Assembly: GCF_001693515.2 (NCBI RefSeq)
Contig: NZ_CP042968.1
Coordinates: 1,984,001-2,048,000, forward strand
Reading direction: 5' to 3'
DNA from: Bradyrhizobium paxllaeri
GTDB taxonomy: Bacteria > Pseudomonadota > Alphaproteobacteria > Rhizobiales > Xanthobacteraceae
Length of the DNA: 64,000 nt
The translations under genes were made by a program, and so were the position numbers. A model generated the notes under the pieces. The model ran no database searches and had not been told where the DNA came from. It saw only the letters and a list, made by a program, of their open reading frames with translations. Positions 59,277 to 64,000 of the stretch are shown here, in pieces (the first letter of the stretch is position 1; the number at the start of each line of letters is the position of its first letter).

Positions 59277-60454
59277 CGGCTTCCAGCCATATTGCAGCGA
59301 GAGAGTCGGCGCCGCAGGCCGGGCCTGACCACGTCGCGCGTGCCGTAGTGCTGGCGAAGGTGTTCGCGGAGCGGGCGCCGGTCCACGACCGCGACGGCAG
59401 CTTTCCGTTCCGGAATTTCGAGGATCTGTCGGAGGCCGGCCTGCTGGCGCTGACGGTGCCTTCAGTGCTTGGCGGAGGAGGCGCGGGTGCCGCGGAGGCA
59501 GCGCGCATCCTCGGCATTGTCGGCAAGGCCGATCCGTCGACCGCGCTGGTACTGTCGATGCATTACATCCAGCACCTCGTCATGTCGCGCAGTTCGCGCT
59601 GGCCTGCCCGCCTGTCGCGCAAGCTTGCGCGGGAGACGGTCGAGGGTGTCGCGCTGGTCAATGCGCTTCGCGTCGAGCCGGACCTCGGATCGCCGGCGCG
59701 GGGAGGGCTGCCGGCGACGATTGCCCGCCGTACCGAAACCGGCTGGCGGCTGAGCGGCCGCAAGATCTACTCGACCGGCGCGCCGATCCTGAAATGGTAC
59801 GCCGTCTGGGCCAGGACCGACGAAGCGGAGACGCGCGTCGGATTCTTTCTTGTTCCGGCCGGTCTTCCGGGTACGCGCATCGTCGAAACCTGGGATCATC
59901 TCGGCCTGCGCGCCAGCGGCAGCCATGACGTTATTTTCGAAGACGTCGTCTTTCCGCTCGACCACGAGATCGACGTGCGCCGGCCGGACGAGTGGCGGGC
60001 GCCCGACGTCACCCACGCGACCATCGGCGCCATTTTCATTGCTGCCATTTATGATGGCGTCGTCCGCGCGGCCCGCGACTGGCTGATCGGTTTTCTCAGG
60101 GAGCGCGTTCCGGCCAATCTCGGCGCGCCGCTCGCGACCTTGCCGCGGGCGCAGGAAGTGCTCGGCGGCATCGAGGCCCGGCTTGCGGTGAATGCCCGGC
60201 TGATCGGCAGTTTCGCCGATGATTTCGATAAGAGCCTTCCGCTGAGCGCGATCGAGTCGAGCATCATCAAGCTTACGGTGACGAACAACGCCGTCACGGT
60301 TGTCGAGGATGCCTTGTCGCTGGCCGGCAATCACGGCCTGTCGCGAGGAAACCCGCTGGAGCGGCACTATCGCGACGTCCTGTGCGGTCGTGTCCACACG
60401 CCGCAGGACGACACCACCCGAATTGCCGCCGGCCGTCTCGCGCTCGGCCTCTGA
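59270..60454 (+). CDS. Acyl-CoA dehydrogenase-fold flavoprotein (SfnB/DszC-like)
   Basis: A 394-residue acyl-CoA-dehydrogenase-fold protein. It has an N-terminal helical part (FPFRNFEDLSEAGLLALTVP), the middle beta domain (TGWRLSGRKIYSTGAPILKW) and the C-terminal helical bundle with AIESSIIKLTVTNNA and GNHGLSRGNPLERHYRDVLC. The general-base Glu of true dehydrogenases is not evident. Likeness to SfnB and DszC suggests an FMNH2-dependent monooxygenase acting on sulfur compounds, consistent with the sulfonate-type transporter and SsuD-like gene beside it. A GTG one codon later is an alternative start. Confidence 0.83.
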   Translation: MVTASSHIAARESAPQAGPDHVARAVVLAKVFAERAPVHDRDGSFPFRNFEDLSEAGLLALTVPSVLGGGGAGAAEAARILGIVGKADPSTALVLSMHYIQHLVMSRSSRWPARLSRKLARETVEGVALVNALRVEPDLGSPARGGLPATIARRTETGWRLSGRKIYSTGAPILKWYAVWARTDEAETRVGFFLVPAGLPGTRIVETWDHLGLRASGSHDVIFEDVVFPLDHEIDVRRPDEWRAPDVTHATIGAIFIAAIYDGVVRAARDWLIGFLRERVPANLGAPLATLPRAQEVLGGIEARLAVNARLIGSFADDFDKSLPLSAIESSIIKLTVTNNAVTVVEDALSLAGNHGLSRGNPLERHYRDVLCGRVHTPQDDTTRIAAGRLALGL

Positions 60455-60479
60455 ACCTTCCCTAAACTGGAGTCCCATC

Positions 60480-61580
60480 ATGTCCGTCGAGTTCATCGGA
60501 TTTATCTCGACCAACAATTCCTCAGAAACCATCGTGCGGTCCGGCCCCGTCCTCGATGTGAACCACATCGAGACGGTGGCCAAGGCGCACGAGCTTGCTG
60601 GCTTCGACCGCGCGCTGCTGGCGTTTCACTCGACCACGCCGGACGCGCTGCAGATCGGTCAGCATGTTCTCGGCATTACCCGAAAGCTCAAGGTCATGAT
60701 CGCGCAGCGGCCCGGCTTTACCGCGCCGACGCTGCTGGCGCGCCAGCTTGCGACGCTGGATCAGCTTTCCGGTGGTCGCGTCTCGCTGCACGTCATCACC
60801 GGCGGCAACGCCACCGAACTGCGCCAGGACGGCAACACGCTCGACGACAAGGACGCGCGTTACGCGCGGACCAGCGAGTTCCTCGATATCGTCCGCGCCG
60901 AATGGACCAGCGAACAGCCGTTCGACTACGAGGGCAAATATTACAAGGTCGAGAAGGGCTTTTCGCAGGTGAAGCCCTCGCGTCCCGGCGGCATCTACAC
61001 CTTCGTAGGCGGCGGCTCGGATGCGGCGATCGAGGTTGCCGGCAAGCACGCCGATACGTTTGCCCTGTGGGGTGAATCCTATGCGCAGGTCCGCGACGTC
61101 ACCGCGCGCGTGCGCGCCGCCGCGGCGCGGCACAGCCGGCCGACGCCCCGCTTCAGCCTGTCGGTACGGCCGATCCTGGCCGACACGGAGGAAAAAGCCT
61201 GGGCCAAGGCCAATGACATTCTCGCCCGCGCCACCACGCTGCAGGACAAGACCGGCTATCGCAAGCCCGCCGACGGTCACGCGACCGCGGGTGCGCGGCG
61301 TCTGCTGGCGCTGGCAGACCAGGGCACGCGGATCGACAAGCGGCTATGGACCGAGATCGCCAAGCTGACCGGCGCCAACAGTAATTCCACGGCGCTGGTT
61401 GGCACGCCCGAGCAGGTCGCCGAAGTGTTCGGCGACTATCATGATCTCGGCATCAGCCACTTTCTCATTCGCGGCTTCGATCCGCTGATCGACGCCATCG
61501 AATATGGCCGCGAGCTGATTCCGCTGACGCGAAAACTGATTGCCCAGCGACAGGCGACGCAGGGAGTGGCCGCACAATGA
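60480..61580 (+). CDS. LLM-class flavin-dependent alkanesulfonate monooxygenase (SsuD-like)
   Basis: A 366-residue TIM-barrel monooxygenase closely following the SsuD pattern: EFIGFISTNNSSET at the start, RKLKVMIAQRPGFTAPTLLA, GRVSLHVITGGNATELRQDG, YYKVEKGFSQVKPSRPGG and TFALWGESYAQVRD. SsuD cleaves alkanesulfonates to aldehyde and sulfite using FMNH2. No FMN reductase gene (ssuE) is present in the window, so reduced flavin must come from elsewhere. Its stop overlaps the next start (ATGA). Confidence 0.9.
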   Translation: MSVEFIGFISTNNSSETIVRSGPVLDVNHIETVAKAHELAGFDRALLAFHSTTPDALQIGQHVLGITRKLKVMIAQRPGFTAPTLLARQLATLDQLSGGRVSLHVITGGNATELRQDGNTLDDKDARYARTSEFLDIVRAEWTSEQPFDYEGKYYKVEKGFSQVKPSRPGGIYTFVGGGSDAAIEVAGKHADTFALWGESYAQVRDVTARVRAAAARHSRPTPRFSLSVRPILADTEEKAWAKANDILARATTLQDKTGYRKPADGHATAGARRLLALADQGTRIDKRLWTEIAKLTGANSNSTALVGTPEQVAEVFGDYHDLGISHFLIRGFDPLIDAIEYGRELIPLTRKLIAQRQATQGVAAQ

Positions 61581-62518
61581 TCCGTCTTGCTCTTGCTGCC
61601 GGGCTGCTGCTCGGCTCCGCCGTCCTCGCTTCCGCGCAGACCACGCTTCGGGTCGGCGACCAGAAGGGCAATTCGCAGGCCGTGATGGAAGCGGCCGGCG
61701 TGCTGAAGGATGTTCCTTACAAGATCGAGTGGAAGGAGTTTCCTGCCGCAGCGCCGCTACTGGAAGCGCTTGGCGCCGGCGCGATCGAGACCGGGCTGGT
61801 CGGCGACGCGCCATTCACCTTTGCCGCGGCCACCAACGTGCCGGTGAAAGCGATCGCCGCCGTCCGCCAGTCGCGGGATGGGCTGGCGGTGCTGGTGCCG
61901 GAGCAATCGAAGATCAAGAGCTTTGATGATCTGCGCGGCAAGAAGATCGCAACCGGCCGTGGTTCGATCGGCCATCAGTTGATCCTCGCGGCGCTGGAGG
62001 CGAGGGGATGGAAGCCGGACGATGTCCAGATCGCTTTCCTCGCGCCGTCGGACGCCAAGGTCGCCTACACGCAAGGGTCGGTCGACGCCTGGTCAACCTG
62101 GGAGCCTTACGTGAGCCAGGAAGAGGTGCTGTTCAAATCCCGCCGCATCATCACGGGAGAGGGGCTGACGCCGGGCCTCGGCTTCCAGGTCGCGACGCCC
62201 AATGCCATCAGGGACAAGCGCCCGGAGCTTGAGGACTTCGTGCGCCGCCTGGCCGCGGCCCGGGCGTGGTCCGCCGGCAACGTCGCCAGCTACGCCGAGA
62301 CCTGGGGCAAGCTGATGAACATTCCCACCTCGGTGCCGCTGAACTGGCTGACGCGGGCGAAGATCAGGATCACGCCGATCGATGACGCCGTTGTCGTGGA
62401 CGAGCAGAAGACCATCGATCTCTATTTCCGCTCGGGGCTGATCAAGCAGAACCTCAATGCGGCCGATATCGTCGACCGGTCGTTTTCCGAGGCCATCGGC
62501 AAGGGGGCCGGGCTGTAA
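61577..62518 (+). CDS. ABC substrate-binding protein, aliphatic sulfonate type (SsuA-like)
   Basis: A 313-residue periplasmic protein with a short Sec signal (LALAAGLLLGSAVLASAQ). The mature domain has LRVGDQKGNSQAVMEAAGVL, FPAAAPLLEALGAGAIETGL, the glycine-rich ATGRGSIGHQLILAAL and the AWSTWEPYVSQEE segment typical of SsuA. It is the second binding protein of the cluster, and differs from the first in secretion route and sequence. Together they may widen the substrate range of the single permease/ATPase set. Confidence 0.9.
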   Translation: MIRLALAAGLLLGSAVLASAQTTLRVGDQKGNSQAVMEAAGVLKDVPYKIEWKEFPAAAPLLEALGAGAIETGLVGDAPFTFAAATNVPVKAIAAVRQSRDGLAVLVPEQSKIKSFDDLRGKKIATGRGSIGHQLILAALEARGWKPDDVQIAFLAPSDAKVAYTQGSVDAWSTWEPYVSQEEVLFKSRRIITGEGLTPGLGFQVATPNAIRDKRPELEDFVRRLAAARAWSAGNVASYAETWGKLMNIPTSVPLNWLTRAKIRITPIDDAVVVDEQKTIDLYFRSGLIKQNLNAADIVDRSFSEAIGKGAGL

Positions 62519-62710
62519 CGCGGAGTTCGCGCGTGATGACGAACGCGTGAGCGACGAAAATACTGTCCGGTCCGGCCGGCGCTTCAGACAAGGATTTTCC
62601 CCTTTCGTGGGCGCCGGCAATGGCAATGTTGCTATTTTCCAGATCGTCTTGTCGGGCTCGGCGACCGGCCCAAGATCAAACAGAACAACAATGGAGTCCA
62701 GGAGAACACC

Positions 62711-63556
62711 ATGGGCCTGCAGCAAGCCAAACTCGAATCGCTTCCGTTCGTCACTGCCGAACTGAACTATCTCGCTCCTGTAGCGGGAAAGCCGCGTACC
62801 TACGCCTTCGATCCGCCGCCGGGTGAACCCAAATCCACCGCGCTGCCCGAACCGCACAACGTTCCGATCTTCGACGCGCGTCTGATCGCCGCCAATCTTT
62901 CGCTCGACCGCGAAGGATTTTCGCTGGTCCGCCATCCCACCATCGTCAAGGATTTCTACAACGACAAGGAAGTGCGTGACGTCTACTATCCCGCCGTCGA
63001 AGCCTTCCTGAAGGCAACGCTGAAGGCTGACCGCGTCGTCATCTTCGATCACACCGTGCGCAAGCGCGTCGAGGGCGCGGCGGACATCCGGGGCGCCGGG
63101 CCGCGCCAGCCGGCCACGCGCGTCCATGTCGACCAGACCGACAAATCAGGCGCCAACCGCGTTCGCGAACATCTGCCTGATGAGGCCGAGGAGCTTCTAA
63201 AGGGACGCGTGCAGGTGATCAACGTGTGGCGGCCGATCCGCGGGCCGTTGCGCGATGCGCCGCTCGCGATGTGCGATGGCCAGACTGTCGAGCCGGGCGA
63301 CCTCGTCGCCTCCGATCTGATCTATCCGAACCGCAGCGGCGAAACCTATTCGGTGAAATACAACCCGAACCATCGCTGGTACTACATCCCGGAAATGCGG
63401 GCCGACGAGGCGCTGCTCCTGAAGTGCTACGATTCTGCAACCGACGGCCGCACCCGATTCGGGCCGCACACCGCCTTTATCGATCCGACCACGCCTGCCG
63501 ATGCGCCGCCGCGCGAGAGCATCGAGCTGCGGACGCTGGTGTTCCACAGAAACTGA
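62711..63556 (+). CDS. CmcJ/NvfI-family oxygenase-like protein (2OG-Fe type)
   Basis: A 281-residue protein of the CmcJ/NvfI/asaB-type family. HVDQT (His 139, Asp 141) and GPHTAF (His 253), with RTLVFHR (Arg 274), resemble the metal triad and co-substrate Arg of 2-oxoglutarate/Fe(II) oxygenases. VINVWRPIRGPLRDAPLAMC is a family hallmark. Relatives tailor cephamycins and fungal polyketides, or are desaturases; a catabolic role here is inferred only. It has an AGGAGAAC ribosome-binding site and stands 192 bases after the sulfonate operon, so it may have its own promoter. Confidence 0.8.
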   Translation: MGLQQAKLESLPFVTAELNYLAPVAGKPRTYAFDPPPGEPKSTALPEPHNVPIFDARLIAANLSLDREGFSLVRHPTIVKDFYNDKEVRDVYYPAVEAFLKATLKADRVVIFDHTVRKRVEGAADIRGAGPRQPATRVHVDQTDKSGANRVREHLPDEAEELLKGRVQVINVWRPIRGPLRDAPLAMCDGQTVEPGDLVASDLIYPNRSGETYSVKYNPNHRWYYIPEMRADEALLLKCYDSATDGRTRFGPHTAFIDPTTPADAPPRESIELRTLVFHRN

Positions 63557-63589
63557 GCCGGATTCGCGTTCCCGCGATATTGGTGATAC

Positions 63590-63615
63590 CTCGCCCCAAA
63601 CAGTTTTGGGGCGAG
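63590..63615. terminator. Strong hairpin before the MFS gene
   Basis: A perfect 11-base stem (CTCGCCCCAAA / TTTGGGGCGAG) with loop CAGT ends seven bases before the MFS ATG. It lacks a T-run. It may end the oxygenase transcript or lie in the MFS mRNA leader, where it would crowd the ribosome-binding site. Confidence 0.5.
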
Positions 63616-63622
63616 ACAGCTC

Positions 63623-64000
63623 ATGGACGGCAAGGCCGATAGCGCGGATGGCAACTTCCGCGCCCTGATTTTTGCGCTGCTGGCACTGGCCTGCGGCCAC
63701 ATGCTGTCGACGCTGCTGCGGACCATTCCGGCCATCAGCCTCGACGTGATGGCCGCCGATTTCAAAACCCCGCCGCAGACGCTGGCGAGCCTCACCTCGA
63801 TCTATCATTTCGCCTTCGCTGCCTCGCAGATCCCGGTCGGCGCCGCGATGGACCGTTTTGGCGTCCGCCCGGTCGCCTTGAGCCTGCTCGTGGGAACCAT
63901 CATCGGCGCGCTGGCTTCGGGACTGGCGACGGGGCCGGAAGGCTTTCTGTTCGGCCAGTTCCTGCTCGGCGTCGCCACCTCGGGCATGCTGATGTGCCCG
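63623..64000 (+). CDS. Major facilitator superfamily transporter (N-terminal part, cut by window end)
   Basis: The first 126 codons are present. The protein begins MDGKADSADGNFRALIFALL, with a first span over ALIFALLALACGHML, a second near LTSIYHFAFAASQIPVG, then the MFS loop signature PVGAAMDRFGVRP, and two further spans. The rest lies outside the window, so substrate group cannot be judged. It may export or import a compound handled by the neighbouring oxygenase. Confidence 0.8.
   Translation, partial: MDGKADSADGNFRALIFALLALACGHMLSTLLRTIPAISLDVMAADFKTPPQTLASLTSIYHFAFAASQIPVGAAMDRFGVRPVALSLLVGTIIGALASGLATGPEGFLFGQFLLGVATSGMLMCP

Noticed and set aside
1..64000. tRNA, rRNA, IS element, integrase or prophage genes
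   Set aside because: Looked for on both strands by reading; none with supporting sequence was seen.

Overview
The window is GC-rich, densely coded chromosomal DNA that looks like an alphaproteobacterium of the Bradyrhizobium / Nitrobacteraceae type. Three things point there: the gene content (kynurenine and anthranilate catabolism, TRAP and several peptide/sulfonate ABC importers, many flavin enzymes), the protein sequences themselves, and repeated intergenic hairpin elements of kinds I associate with that group. No rRNA, tRNA, CRISPR array, IS element or phage gene was seen. It reads as a mosaic of small catabolic and transport operons.

Layout. (1) 0.1-7.7 kb: a tryptophan/kynurenine-to-anthranilate block with a cupin, a flavin monooxygenase, a 2-aminobenzoate-CoA ligase-like enzyme, a RidA protein, tryptophan 2,3-dioxygenase, kynureninase and an alpha/beta-hydrolase formamidase. 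One palindromic motif occurs upstream of both the ligase and the kynU/formamidase divergon. (2) 7.8-15.6 kb: a hexuronate/aldonate locus with a mannitol-dehydrogenase-family oxidoreductase, a FadR-type GntR regulator with a double palindrome, TRAP DctPQM, an L-idonate-dehydrogenase-like enzyme and mannonate dehydratase. (3) 15.8-22.8 kb: a dipeptide/oligopeptide ABC operon with two near-duplicate binding proteins. (4) 23.2-31.9 kb: a spermidine-synthase-like protein, then a six-gene hydrogenase-4/complex-I-like operon (hyfB-C-E-F-G-I type) bracketed by two paralogous small XRE regulators. Its large subunit has lost three of the four cysteines that hold the NiFe site, and no ferredoxin subunit is encoded, so it is an energy-converting-hydrogenase-related (Ehr-like) complex rather than a hydrogenase. 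This is the most unusual system here.

(5) 32-36.5 kb: an FMN-binding split-barrel protein, DUF2889, a quinone oxidoreductase, a luciferase-like monooxygenase, a decayed mscS-like pseudogene and an NTF2-like protein. (6) 36.6-39.2 kb: DUF3830, PuuE-type allantoinase and AllC-type amidohydrolase (allantoin breakdown). (7) 39.4-49.2 kb: an unrecognised 453-residue protein, a secreted NTF2-like protein, a LysR regulator with a repeated ATGCTGAA site, an isochorismatase-family hydrolase with an NCS2 permease, a VOC protein, a DAO-family oxidase and a membrane alpha/beta hydrolase. (8) 49.3-54.3 kb: a second peptide ABC operon with a fused double ATPase. (9) 54.8-56.1 kb: an HU protein and an SDR lacking the usual catalytic residues. 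(10) 56.4-64 kb: a sulfonate-type ABC importer with a SfnB-like acyl-CoA dehydrogenase homologue, an SsuD-like monooxygenase, a second binding protein, a CmcJ/NvfI-family oxygenase and the start of an MFS transporter cut by the window edge.

Tight start/stop overlaps (ATGA or TGATG) recur inside the operons and were used, with ribosome-binding sites, to choose starts. Identities rest on motif reading only; no database search was run.
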